DNA from: CAZVGZ01 sp964627605
Lineage (GTDB): Bacteria > Latescibacterota > MWCZ01 > CAZVGZ01
Reading direction: 5' to 3'
NCBI GenBank assembly: GCA_964627605.1
Contig: CAZVGZ010000005.1
Span: 62,001-126,000 of the forward strand
DNA: 64,000 bases
Shown here: piece by piece, positions 43,406 through 52,385 of the stretch
Layout of the letters: every line of letters starts with the position of its first letter
How positions within the stretch are numbered: position 1 is the stretch's first letter
Notes under the pieces: generated by a model
Database searches by the model: none
Told to the model about the DNA's origin: nothing
The model's input: the letters and a program-made list of their open reading frames with translations, nothing else
Translations under genes and position numbers: made by a program

Positions 43406-46078
43406 ATGGCCAAGTATGTTTACAAGTTCGGCGGCGGAAACGCTGAAGGGCGCGCAGCCGATCGAAACCTTTTAGGTGGCAAAGGTGCCAATTTAGCGGA
43501 GATGGCTAGTATTGGCGTTCCCGTTCCTCCAGGATACACCTGCAGTACCGAGGTCTGCACCTACTTCTACGACAACGACCTTCAATATCCCGCTGAGCTT
43601 GACCAGCAGGTCCGCGACGGAATCGCCCACATTGAGACCGTTATGGACAAGAAGTTTGGCGATTCCACCAACCCGCTATTGATATCGGTGCGCTCTGGCG
43701 CACGCGTCTCCATGCCGGGCATGATGGACACAGTCCTCAACCTAGGTATGAATGACTCGACGGTCAAAGGGTTGGCGGAGCAATCAGGCGATGAGCGGTT
43801 CGCCTACGACTGCTATCGCAGGTTTGTGCAGATGTATGGCGACGTAGTCCTTGATCTCAAACCAGAAAGCCCAGATGAGCACGATCCTTTCGAGGTCATA
43901 ATAGACAAAAAGAAGGAAGCAAGAGGGGTTGATCTGGACACTGAATTGACTGCCGAAGACCTAAAAGAGCTCGTCGTTGAGTTTAAAGCAGCTGTCAAAG
44001 AGGTGAAAGGCGCAGATTTCCCGGAAGACCTCTACGAGCAGTTGTGGGGAGCCGTGGGAGCGGTGTTTGGCTCCTGGATGAACGCCAGAGCGATCACCTA
44101 CCGAAGGCTTGAAGGCATCCCAGGGGATTGGGGAACCGCGGTTAACGTGCAGGCGATGGTATTCGGGAATATGGGTGATGATTGTGGCACCGGCGTAGCG
44201 TTTACGCGCGATCCGTCCACAGGCGACAACTTTTTCTATGGCGAGTATCTCATCAACGCACAGGGAGAGGACGTAGTCGCTGGCACACGAACGCCGCAGC
44301 CCATTAACGAAGACTCCAAGACCAGCGATGATATGATAACTCTGGAGTCGTTGATGCCAGGTCCATACGGTGACCTAGCGAAGATCCGCGAAAATCTCGA
44401 ACTGCATTACAAAGAGATGCAGGATATCGAGTTTACGATTGAGCAGGACCGCCTCTGGATGCTTCAGACACGCACCGGAAAGCGGACCGCCCAAGCCGCC
44501 ATCAAAATCGCCGTCGATCTGGAAGATGAGGGTCTCATCGACAAACGGACCGCGATCAGCCGGGTGAACCCATCTGATCTCGATCAGCTCCTCCATCCGG
44601 GCTTCGATCCAGAGGCTGACAGAAATGTTCTCGCCAAAGGTCTGCCTGCGTCTCCTGGTGCTGCCACTGGTATGGTGGTCTTTAACGCCAACGACGCCGA
44701 AGAGTGGGCCGCCGAAGGCAAAGACGTGATCTTGGTCCGTGTTGAGACCTCACCAGAAGATATCGGCGGGATGGACGTCGCGAAGGGGATTTTGACGACG
44801 CGAGGAGGCATGACCTCTCACGCCGCTGTGGTTGCCCGGGGAATGGGCAAAACCTGCATCGCTGGTGCCGGAGACGTTCTTATCAGCTATGCCGACCGCA
44901 CGCTCAGTGTTGACGACACAGTGGTCAAAGAGGGCGATTGGATATCGCTTGATGGGTCCGAAGGCGAGATAATGGTGGGTCGTGTTGATACGATCGACCC
45001 TGAGCTTAGCGGAGATTTCGGGACGTTGATGGAGTGGGTTGACCAGGAGCGGACGATGGGTGTTCGCACCAACGCCGACACTCCCCACGACGCCCAGATA
45101 GCCCGCGATTTCGGTGCCGAGGGCATCGGCCTCACCCGCACAGAGCACATGTTCTTTGAGGGCGACCGGATCAAAGCTGTAAGGGAGATGATTCTCGCCA
45201 AAGACTTGGCTGGGCGCGAGGCTGCGTTGGCCAAGCTACTACCCTATCAGCGCGAGGACTTTGAGGGCATTTTCCGTGCGATGGATGGGCTTCCTGTAAC
45301 GATCAGGTTGCTGGACCCGCCGTTGCACGAGTTCCTACCGCATGAGGACGACAACCAGCAGGATATGGCCGACGAGATGGGAATCTCGCTGGATCAGGTC
45401 AAGGCGCTGGTGGACGGCCTTCATGAGTTCAACCCTATGCTGGGACACAGGGGCTGCCGTCTGGGAATGGTATACCCAGAGATCAGCGCCATGCAGGCAA
45501 GGGCGATCATGGAAGCGGCGTGCAACGTCGCTAGCGACGGGATCAGACCTATACCTGAAATCATGATCCCGCTCGTTGGAACGATGGGAGAGATGAATGG
45601 GCAGAAGGAGGTCATTGTAAAGATGGCTGAGGACGTGCTCAAAGAGAAGGGCGCGAAAGTGGAGTATCTGGTGGGAACAATGATCGAGGTTCCTCGTGCG
45701 GCGCTCATGGCGGACAAAATAGCGGTGGAGGCCGAGTTCTTCTCGTTCGGAACCAACGACCTTACACAGATGGGCTTCGGCTACAGCCGCGACGACGCAG
45801 GCAAATTCCTTCCGTTCTACGTTGAAAACGGCATCCTGGAAGAGGATCCGTTCCAGTCACTCGATCAGGAAGGCATCGGTCAGCTCGTGCAGATCGGTAT
45901 TGAGCGCGGGCGCAAAACACGGCCTGACCTCAAAATCGGGATTTGCGGAGAGCACGGCGGCGATCCTCAGTCTGTCAAATTCTGCTTCGATTCTGGCATG
46001 AACTATGTGTCCTGTTCGCCTTTCCGCGTGCCGATCGCACGTCTGGCGGCGGCTCAGGCGGCTATCGACGCCAGCTAA
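43406..46078 (+). CDS. ppdK: Pyruvate, phosphate dikinase
   Basis: Interconverts pyruvate, ATP and phosphate with PEP, AMP and diphosphate; works in gluconeogenesis or diphosphate-linked glycolysis. Full length (890 residues). N-terminal ATP-grasp with LLGGKGANLAEMA (22-34) and ISVRSGARVSMPGMMDT (93-109); swivelling phospho-His domain GGMTSHAAVVARGMGK with His472; and C-terminal PEP domain with KIGICGEHGGDP, Cys847. A strong AAGGAGG precedes the ATG. Its 5' region is long (436 bp gap), suggesting regulated expression. No carbon-metabolism genes adjoin it. Confidence 0.98.
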   Translation: MAKYVYKFGGGNAEGRAADRNLLGGKGANLAEMASIGVPVPPGYTCSTEVCTYFYDNDLQYPAELDQQVRDGIAHIETVMDKKFGDSTNPLLISVRSGARVSMPGMMDTVLNLGMNDSTVKGLAEQSGDERFAYDCYRRFVQMYGDVVLDLKPESPDEHDPFEVIIDKKKEARGVDLDTELTAEDLKELVVEFKAAVKEVKGADFPEDLYEQLWGAVGAVFGSWMNARAITYRRLEGIPGDWGTAVNVQAMVFGNMGDDCGTGVAFTRDPSTGDNFFYGEYLINAQGEDVVAGTRTPQPINEDSKTSDDMITLESLMPGPYGDLAKIRENLELHYKEMQDIEFTIEQDRLWMLQTRTGKRTAQAAIKIAVDLEDEGLIDKRTAISRVNPSDLDQLLHPGFDPEADRNVLAKGLPASPGAATGMVVFNANDAEEWAAEGKDVILVRVETSPEDIGGMDVAKGILTTRGGMTSHAAVVARGMGKTCIAGAGDVLISYADRTLSVDDTVVKEGDWISLDGSEGEIMVGRVDTIDPELSGDFGTLMEWVDQERTMGVRTNADTPHDAQIARDFGAEGIGLTRTEHMFFEGDRIKAVREMILAKDLAGREAALAKLLPYQREDFEGIFRAMDGLPVTIRLLDPPLHEFLPHEDDNQQDMADEMGISLDQVKALVDGLHEFNPMLGHRGCRLGMVYPEISAMQARAIMEAACNVASDGIRPIPEIMIPLVGTMGEMNGQKEVIVKMAEDVLKEKGAKVEYLVGTMIEVPRAALMADKIAVEAEFFSFGTNDLTQMGFGYSRDDAGKFLPFYVENGILEEDPFQSLDQEGIGQLVQIGIERGRKTRPDLKIGICGEHGGDPQSVKFCFDSGMNYVSCSPFRVPIARLAAAQAAIDAS

Positions 46079-46282
46079 GGACTTGTCGTTTCTGGGGGGG
46101 GTCCCATCTGGGTACCATTGGGAATCGGGCGATCTCGCAGATAAGTGAGGCCGCCCAATTTCTTATTACCATTCCCTGAACGGAACTCTCGCAGCAGCCA
46201 GCGGGTTTTCTTTAATAGCGCCGCTTCCGTAATTTCGCGATAGCAGGTGCTACTGAGTCAACGGCGAACAAGAGGGGAATAC

Positions 46283-47096
46283 ATGTTGGTACGGACAGTA
46301 ATGCTGACGCTCGCAGTCGTTACGACAACAGTCATCGCTTCCCCACTGTCAGACGCCATGGCCGCCACGTCGGCGCCGAAGACGATTGGAATCTGGAAGT
46401 CGGATTTCCAGCGCGGCTCGTTCAGTCAGAGCCGTCGCAGGCGCCGTNNNNNNNNNNCGTCAACAGAGACGCAGACACGACAGACGCCCAATGCTTGGAA
46501 TCAAAATAGGTTTCAACATGGCGAACATCGGCGGCGATGATGCCGACGATGTTTGGCTTGTCTTTAGAGACGCGGATACTCTCGCCTCCAAAGTAAACAC
46601 GGGCAACAAGGTCGGCTACTCCGCAGGTGTGATGGGTACGTTTCGCATCAACCCTCTAATCGCAATACAACCCGAAGTGAATTACACGCAGAAGGGTTAC
46701 GAGATCTCAAAAAAGGACTCTGCATCCACACGAACCCAGATAGGATCGCGCAGCTATGTAGAAGTCCCGGTTCTGTTGAAGTTGAGGTTTCGGCCCGGAC
46801 GGACGATTGACCCGTTCGTTCTATTGGGCGGTGCGTTTAGCTATCTATTGTCGTCCGAATTGAAGTGGACGATTCACGACTCCTACGGATCACCTTACAC
46901 AGGTTATTTTGACGACCTTTTCGACCCGCTTGAAAAAACTGAATGGTCTATTGTGTTCGGCGGCGGATTGCAGGTCATGAAAGCCTTTTCGATAGGTGCC
47001 CGCTACACCGTAGGCCTCACCACCACCGTCAAATCATCCACCGGCGTCGAAGTAAGAAACCGCGTCCTAACGTTTATGGCGGGCGTCTCATTTTGA
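46283..47096 (+). CDS. Outer-membrane beta-barrel protein, broken by an assembly gap
   Basis: Porin-like barrel of the OMP_b-brl type. The ATG at 46283 has GAGGGG 5 bases upstream and starts a signal peptide (MLVRTVMLTLAVVTTTVIAS). After the N gap (46448-46457) the barrel continues with MLGIKIGFNMANIGG, IQPEVNYTQKGYEI, SYVEVPVLLKLRF and the ending LTFMAGVSF with C-terminal Phe. The two sides are in different frames, so the true gap length is not ten. Just before the gap, the frame reading DDWNLEVGFPARLV looks more natural than the one started by the ATG; a further indel there is possible. Confidence 0.75.
46448..46457. other. Assembly gap (10 N) inside the barrel gene
   Basis: Ten N as a placeholder of unknown real length; flanking frames do not join. 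Confidence 0.95.
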
Positions 47097-47139
47097 GATT
47101 ACCCGTTGCCGCACCAGTACTGGAACGTTTCGGACACGC

Positions 47140-47304
47140 GTAAACGGACCGCAAGAACGGATCAAAACCGAGGCTGAGGAGTTGATTGAGCTGGGTCGAG
47201 ACGGAGGAGTGATTATCGGCACGCATTCGATCAGCCCAGAGATTCCGCTCCAAAACTATCTGGCGTACCACAACACCTGCCGTGATTTCGGGCAGTTCGC
47301 CTAA
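47140..47304 (+). pseudogene. C-terminal remnant of a uroporphyrinogen-decarboxylase-family gene
   Basis: About 54 codons ending at TAA 47302 match the C-terminus of URO-D-family proteins: ERIKTEAEELIELGRDGGVI, IIGTHSISPEIPLQNYLAYH. No start codon precedes it, and a second frame just upstream (PHQYWNVSDTRK) also resembles the family, so the gene has been truncated and probably frameshifted. Functional URO-D homologues in such genomes are often methyltransferase-like. No other part is in the window. Confidence 0.65.
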
Positions 47305-47399
47305 CCTTTTGCGGTAGATAAGAAGCAGCCCATCGGGCACGCCGAATATCCGAGAGCAGACTGCCTTCGTCCCCTCACCCAGTTCTATTGGATTTCTGC

Positions 47400-48227
47400 C
47401 TACCCAGCAACCATGTGGGTCAAAAGCTCGGCGTAGGTCGTCTTCTTGAGGCCGATGTCAGCCACATGGGAGAACACCATATCGATCATGAGCATCTCTG
47501 GGTCGAAATCCCCCAACGACCACGGATGCCAGATTAGTGACACGAACGCGAGCTCGTCCTTTTTGGCGCGGTCAAGAAAGACTCTGTGGACCGCGAACTC
47601 ATCCTCTGGCGTGCTCACAAAATCGTTAGGGATCGCCTCTGGCATGTATGGCGGCCACAAAGTCAATCGTGACGCGCCCCACTTGTTGTTGTCTTTGAGG
47701 AGATTTTCATGCCAGCCGTGCGTGGGAAGCTCCCATAGATCAGGGAAGCCGTCTTCGGCGTGGGTGCGAGGCTGTGTAAGCGGAGCAGGCAGAGAATAGT
47801 CTTTGCCCCAAGCCATGCTGCTAACATATCTGTAGCCCGCCCCATCGACCAGCTTCAGCACATCAGATGCGCCGCTGAGCCCATCGACAAATCCCACCGG
47901 CGTTCTGAAACCGGGTACCTCGCGCTCAAACACGGTCTCTAAATACTCTTTGCTGCGGACAATCTCCTCTTCGATCTCTGGGGAAGATGCGGCATCGCCG
48001 CACAGCGGATGGTCGCGGAGTAGTTTGTGTGAATAGGAGTGGGAGGCGATCTCAAACAGTGGGTCGTCAAGCAGCTCCCGATATTCGTCAACGTTCGCCT
48101 CTAGTGTCCGCGCAACAATGAAAAACGTCGCAGACATCTGGTGCCGCTTGTGGACATCGACAATAGTACGCACAGCGTTTAAGCACTTGGGCGATTCGGT
48201 ATCGTAAGCAGCTATATATCTGGTCAT
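47400..48227 (-). CDS. Polysaccharide deacetylase (NodB-fold) family protein
   Basis: Carbohydrate esterase 4-like protein, 275 residues. The metal triad is visible: Asp in AAYDTES (near residue 9) and His-x3-His in ASHSYSHKLL. The catalytic-base region GFRTPVGFVDG is intact, and IWHPWSLGDFD near the end supplies the C-terminal His. No signal peptide is seen. The ATG at 48227, after GTGGGAG, is preferred. It is expected to remove N- or O-acetyl groups from a sugar, but some homologues act on other amides. Downstream of an orphan sorting-domain gene on the same strand. Confidence 0.88.
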   Translation of the reverse strand: MTRYIAAYDTESPKCLNAVRTIVDVHKRHQMSATFFIVARTLEANVDEYRELLDDPLFEIASHSYSHKLLRDHPLCGDAASSPEIEEEIVRSKEYLETVFEREVPGFRTPVGFVDGLSGASDVLKLVDGAGYRYVSSMAWGKDYSLPAPLTQPRTHAEDGFPDLWELPTHGWHENLLKDNNKWGASRLTLWPPYMPEAIPNDFVSTPEDEFAVHRVFLDRAKKDELAFVSLIWHPWSLGDFDPEMLMIDMVFSHVADIGLKKTTYAELLTHMVAG

Positions 48228-48344
48228 GCGTCTCCCACCTGACGGCACCATGCCGCAGCGCTGTGCGAATATCAGTATCGAACGGGCAGGAAGTTAAACA
48301 CGACGCACATCGGATGGAAACCGGTCGCCTCTGGCGGACGGATA

Positions 48345-48387
48345 TCGCAAAAATAAAGAAGAAGGCCCGACGCTGTCGCCGGGCCTT
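48345..48387 (-). terminator. Rho-independent terminator after the sorting-domain gene
   Basis: AAGGCCCG (48362-48369) pairs with CGGGCCTT (48380-48387), with extra pairs in between. On the minus strand the stem is followed by CTTCTTTATTTTT, the U-rich tail. Confidence 0.85.
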
Positions 48388-48401
48388 ATATCGCAGGGGA
48401 G

Positions 48402-48773
48402 CTAGTGAACTAGCGCCACGCGCTGCGTCGAGACCGATTGCCCGGTGACTAGGCGCACAAGATAGACGTCGCTGCCGACGCGTCGTCCGCTTTCGTTCTT
48501 GCCATCCCACACCACCGTGTGCTCGCCGATGATCTGCGAGCCGTCAACTAGCACGCGGACCTGTTGACCCATCATGTTATAGACCGAAAGGGATACGTGC
48601 ATCGGCGCGGCGATGTTGTAGTGCAGCGTTGTAATCGGATTAAACGGGTTGGGCGATGCGGATAGCGATGTGGTCTTCGCGCTGGCAACCACCAGATGTG
48701 CGACAGTTTCCATGCGCTTCGACAAGGCTGTAGAGCCCCAAAACTCCAGGCGTGGTGAGATGTCGTCATACAC
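48402..48773 (-). CDS. Orphan C-terminal sorting domain (FlgD-Ig/type IX-like)
   Basis: 123 residues opened by a GTG at 48773. Residues about 40-123 are the C-terminal domain fixed to secreted proteins of FCB-type bacteria: SASPNPFNPITTLHYNIA, SVYNMMGQQVRVLVDG, GEHTVVWDGKNESG and VGSDVYLVRLVTGQS. Normally it follows a large passenger, but a TGA lies just upstream of the start, so only about 40 extra residues precede it. It may be the tail of a decayed gene or a small independent protein. Followed by a clear terminator, so it is probably still transcribed. Confidence 0.72.
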   Translation of the reverse strand: MYDDISPRLEFWGSTALSKRMETVAHLVVASAKTTSLSASPNPFNPITTLHYNIAAPMHVSLSVYNMMGQQVRVLVDGSQIIGEHTVVWDGKNESGRRVGSDVYLVRLVTGQSVSTQRVALVH

Positions 48774-49022
48774 TACGATAAAGCGTCAAAACCGCAATTT
48801 GTCAAGAGGTTGGGGTGGGATCCCTGATTGAGTCCAGCGGGTACAAGCATCAGATTTTGGTCGCATCGACATGCCGATCTCATTTCAAAAAACGGGCCCC
48901 ATTCGGTACATTTCTTAATGTCTCCATAGATGTAGGCCTGAAGTCCGACGGGATCAGGAGGCACTCGATCTCATTCAAATTGACGACCAACAACTGGAAA
49001 GTGAAGAGCGAAAGCGCGTTCG

Positions 49023-49886
49023 ATGGCATCTGAAAACAATCGAAAAACTGTAGTTATTGGCACGATCCGTTCAGCGCTAGCGCTACGCATGTCAGGCAGT
49101 GTGCGCAGTCGGCTGGAGGCGAATCTAGGCGACACCGACATCAAAATAGAAGCTGCTGGACCGGAAATAGACGATGTAGCTGGATTGATCTCCATCCTTC
49201 GCAGCACGGAAATCGGTGCTGTTCTCGTCCCAGGCGCACAGCTTCCCAACCCGCTTTCTGACGATCTGGAAATAGCAGTGGTCATGAAGCGCCAGAACCC
49301 TAGAGATGTTTTTCTAGCGAAGTCCGGCAGCGGATTGGGCGATATACCTGAAGGCGCTGGCGTAAATTTCACCACGCTGCAGTCGCAGATTCAGGTATGC
49401 CATGCGCGTCCAGATTTTATGCCGATCGGGTTGCAGGGCAGCCCGGCAATCCATATTGAACAGCTTCGGATGGGATGGTGTGACGGGCTTGTGATGCCTG
49501 GAGACGAGGCGGAAGCGCTTAGAGCTGGCGACCTTGTTGTCGATCACATCTCAATGAGCACCAGCCTACCGCTGCCCGGTCAGGGGTCGGCTGTCATCGT
49601 TGCCCGAAAAGATGACGAGGCCACCCTCGCAGCTCTTCAGGGGGCCGACGACGCGAAGTCGCGTCGGTGCATTGAAGCCGAGAGATCGATTGAAACACGG
49701 TTCCAGATCGCCGAGTGGCTAGTCGCGGTGTGGGTCCGCTCCCAGACAAAGAAAATATCGGCTGAGGCGGCCCTGATCGCCCAAGACGGATCGGCAATCG
49801 TTAGGGACGCATTCAGCGGCCCCCACGCCGATTTTGAGTCGATGGCCCAAGCGCTCACCGACTCCCTTAGCGAATCCGCGTCCTAG
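49023..49886 (+). CDS. HemC-fold protein lacking catalytic residues (hydroxymethylbilane synthase-like)
   Basis: Aligns over its whole 287 residues with porphobilinogen deaminase: VVIGTIRSALAL at the start, KRQNPRDVFLAK, SLPLPGQGSAVIVARKDD (181-198) and a C-terminal domain ending in AALIAQDGSAIV. Yet the active site is gone. The catalytic Asp region (normally HSMKDVP) is VPGAQLP (69-75). The substrate-binding TSSLRRQ is FTTLQSQ (116-122). The cofactor cysteine loop (normally EGGCQVPIG) is QIAEWLVAV (228-236), without Cys. It therefore cannot hold dipyrromethane in the usual way. Probably a non-enzymatic relative with a new role. No other haem genes adjoin it. Confidence 0.75.
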   Translation: MASENNRKTVVIGTIRSALALRMSGSVRSRLEANLGDTDIKIEAAGPEIDDVAGLISILRSTEIGAVLVPGAQLPNPLSDDLEIAVVMKRQNPRDVFLAKSGSGLGDIPEGAGVNFTTLQSQIQVCHARPDFMPIGLQGSPAIHIEQLRMGWCDGLVMPGDEAEALRAGDLVVDHISMSTSLPLPGQGSAVIVARKDDEATLAALQGADDAKSRRCIEAERSIETRFQIAEWLVAVWVRSQTKKISAEAALIAQDGSAIVRDAFSGPHADFESMAQALTDSLSESAS

Positions 49887-49917
49887 CTGACGCAACTCCC
49901 AACCATGCAGCTTGGAG

Positions 49918-51069
49918 TTACTCCTCCCAAGCCGGCATCTCGGACAAGATATCGGGGTTGGACGCACGCGCCCTGATGAGGTAGGCCTCCAACCATCCCC
50001 GGTTCCTGTCAGGCGACATAGTTGAGGTGATGACCTTCTCATTGTCGAGACTGTTGATACGGTCGTTGGCGGCGCTCAACGCGTCAAAGTTGTTCTTTAG
50101 CGCCTGCTGGACCGACATCCGTTCAGGGTTGAGATCGGGACCGTAATAGCCCTGGTAGCCGTGCATCTTCAGGACGTAGAGCGACGATTCCAATTGCTCA
50201 GGGNNNNNNNNNNCCCCAGCGTTTAGGTCCTGATCGTAGTTGCCCAAAGGCTGTGAGTTCCAGTGTGTGTGGCCCAATCGCCCGTATTCCATACACAGAC
50301 TCCACGCGTAGGGCGGATCTTCGTAACCCATAAGGATGTGCCCCATCTCAGGGTTCATCGCCACCATCGCGTGACCTTCAGCGAGCATCTTTTTGTGCTC
50401 GTCGGCTGTCAAATGCGACTCTATTTTCTGTGCCAACAACAGACCTTCAGAAGTTGTTCCGTATATGATCCGCCCCCTGGGCTCGTAGGGTTTGGGCTCG
50501 ATAGTCACCCTCACGCCTGGGACTTGATCCATGGCTTCGGCTAGGCCTTGGGAGAACCGGTCACGCATCGCGATAAAATCCTGACCGAAAGAGTTTTCCC
50601 AACCATCAATCCCCGGCCAATGGATAACGTGGTCGAGATTGGCCTCTTTAGCGAATGCCAGGCTCCGAGCAAAGGTGCCGATGGCGTTCTTCCGCGCCGA
50701 GGGGATCGGTGATGACAGAGCGCCCCACTCATACTGAGCGTCGTAGAAAATCCCCACACCTACAGCACAGAGCCGGACGCCGGTGTCTTTTTCCATCTGC
50801 TGATAGAGGTGGTAGGTGTCTTCATTCACCTCTCCAGGGTAGTGCGCTTCGACGGCTTGAAGGCCGTACTCCGCCATGTCACCAGCGATCTTTAGACGCC
50901 CTTTTATGTCCATGTTGGGGGTGTACCGCTCGTGGAAGCGTCCGCCGCCAGGCGAGAAGAACCAGACCCCTGCGCTGAATTTGAGATCGAGCTCAAACGA
51001 GTTCATGTGCTCGATCAACTCTTGCTGTGACCGACGTTTGGCTTGCGAACGGATGTCCTGAAAAGGCAT
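49918..51069 (-). CDS. Xylose-isomerase-like TIM-barrel sugar isomerase, with assembly gap
   Basis: Sugar isomerase superfamily, about 383 residues. It has an N-terminal region with FSAGVWFFSPGGGRF, metal-site strands VTIEPKPYEPRG (Glu) and VAMNPEMGHILM, and HTHWNSQPLGNYDQD around residue 270. The C-terminal SLYVLKMHGYQGYYGPDLNP continues in the same frame after ten N at 50204-50213. The motifs match the L-rhamnose/xylose-type isomerase group. ATG 51069 is preceded by AAGGGGAG. It lies just below neuC on the same strand and may share its transcript. Confidence 0.86.
   Translation of the reverse strand: MPFQDIRSQAKRRSQQELIEHMNSFELDLKFSAGVWFFSPGGGRFHERYTPNMDIKGRLKIAGDMAEYGLQAVEAHYPGEVNEDTYHLYQQMEKDTGVRLCAVGVGIFYDAQYEWGALSSPIPSARKNAIGTFARSLAFAKEANLDHVIHWPGIDGWENSFGQDFIAMRDRFSQGLAEAMDQVPGVRVTIEPKPYEPRGRIIYGTTSEGLLLAQKIESHLTADEHKKMLAEGHAMVAMNPEMGHILMGYEDPPYAWSLCMEYGRLGHTHWNSQPLGNYDQDLNAGXXXXPEQLESSLYVLKMHGYQGYYGPDLNPERMSVQQALKNNFDALSAANDRINSLDNEKVITSTMSPDRNRGWLEAYLIRARASNPDILSEMPAWEE
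50204..50213. other. Assembly gap (10 N) in the isomerase gene
   Basis: Placeholder gap between DQDLNAG and PEQLESS; the flanks are in a compatible frame, but the real length is unknown. Confidence 0.95.
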
Positions 51070-51176
51070 GATCGACTCCCCTTGTAGTTGTCGTTTGTGG
51101 CTCTATGCGATGTCTCCCAGACCTGCTCAACCCTCAGGGCTGCTGAAGAATGCGATTGTTGGCCTGCTCCTTATCG

Positions 51177-52352
51177 CTAATAGGTAATCCGCTTCTGGAC
51201 GGTCAGATCTACCCACGAAAGGATTTCGGCAATCTGCTTCCCGGCGGTTCCATCTCCAAAAATCGGGTCAGTTGGGTATGGTCCGTGGTCGAACTGATAC
51301 CTGATGGCATCAGCGATCTTTGCGGCATCATGTTCGACGTTTATGACGTTGCCCCCATGCTCGCGTCCGCCCTGGCGAGAGCCGACATTTACCACTGGCG
51401 TGCCCAGGTAGGCACCTTCTCTTAAGAAACTCGATGAGTTGCCCACCGCCACGGCGGCATGTTCTAGGATTCGGACGTAGGTATCTGGCGGGAAATTCCG
51501 CGCGGTTACGAAGTCGGGACGGCTTTCTATACCCGAATGCCTGACCGCCACCACTATGTCCTCAGACCCCGCATCCACGTTGGGCCAAAGAAACACCACC
51601 TGGGTACCGACGATCTGCAACGCTTTGAGTGTCTCAAGCATCTGGTCGCCAGCGAGACCGTATTCGGTGGTAACCGGGTGCTGCATTACTAGTAGGTATG
51701 GCTTTGTCGGGTCTATCGGCGGTTTGTCAGTGTCTATCGGTCTTAGTGGGGGGCGTCCACGGCTGTCAGGTTTCGTAACCAGGTCGTCCGGTGTGCCCAT
51801 ATCTGTTTCGGCGACAATATCTATCGAGGGGCACCCAGTCATGAACACCGTCTCAGGCCTCTCGCCAAGCCGGATCACACGCTCTGCGCTCTGCTGTGTC
51901 GCTGGGAAATGGACATGGGCGAATTTGGTGATCGCGTGGCGTACACTCTCGTCGATGGAGCCGGTGATCTCGCCGCCCTGAGTGTGGGCCAGCGGGATAT
52001 TCATATATGCCGCCGAGACCGCAGTCGCCAACGTCTCAAACCGGTCGGCAATCGTGAGCACTATGTCGGGATCGAATAACTCAAACAGTGTAGGTAGTTC
52101 CAGAAGCCCCATCCCAGTGCTTTTTGCCATCGTCACCGGGTTTTCGCCTTCGACGATCATCCTCACCAGAGCGTCTGGAACGAAACCGTCCTGCTCCATC
52201 TGTTTAAGAGCATGACCGTAGCGCTCCAATACCGCCGACGCCCCGGCGATGAGTATGAGCTCCAGGTCGGAATGATCCCTAACGGCTCTAAGCAGAGTCT
52301 TGATCCGACCGTAGTTGGCGCGGCTTGCGACTACCACACACACTTTTCTCAA
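51177..52352 (-). CDS. neuC: UDP-N-acetylglucosamine 2-epimerase (hydrolysing), NeuC type
   Basis: Makes N-acetyl-mannosamine-type sugar from UDP-GlcNAc (or a diacetamido relative) as the first step of nonulosonic acid synthesis. GT-B fold, 391 residues. Signature strands: VVASRANYGRIKTLL at the start, TIADRFETLATAVSAAYMNI, AHTQGGEITGSIDESVRHAI (with the H-x-x-GGE motif), LVMQHPVTTE, and GNSSSFLREGAYLGTPVVNV. It starts at TTG 52352, with AAAGG about 9 bases upstream. Clustered with a dehydrogenase and neuA, and near neuB. Confidence 0.93.
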   Translation of the reverse strand: MRKVCVVVASRANYGRIKTLLRAVRDHSDLELILIAGASAVLERYGHALKQMEQDGFVPDALVRMIVEGENPVTMAKSTGMGLLELPTLFELFDPDIVLTIADRFETLATAVSAAYMNIPLAHTQGGEITGSIDESVRHAITKFAHVHFPATQQSAERVIRLGERPETVFMTGCPSIDIVAETDMGTPDDLVTKPDSRGRPPLRPIDTDKPPIDPTKPYLLVMQHPVTTEYGLAGDQMLETLKALQIVGTQVVFLWPNVDAGSEDIVVAVRHSGIESRPDFVTARNFPPDTYVRILEHAAVAVGNSSSFLREGAYLGTPVVNVGSRQGGREHGGNVINVEHDAAKIADAIRYQFDHGPYPTDPIFGDGTAGKQIAEILSWVDLTVQKRITY

Positions 52353-52385
52353 GTTGGACTACCTTTCCACTTCTCTTTTTACCGA

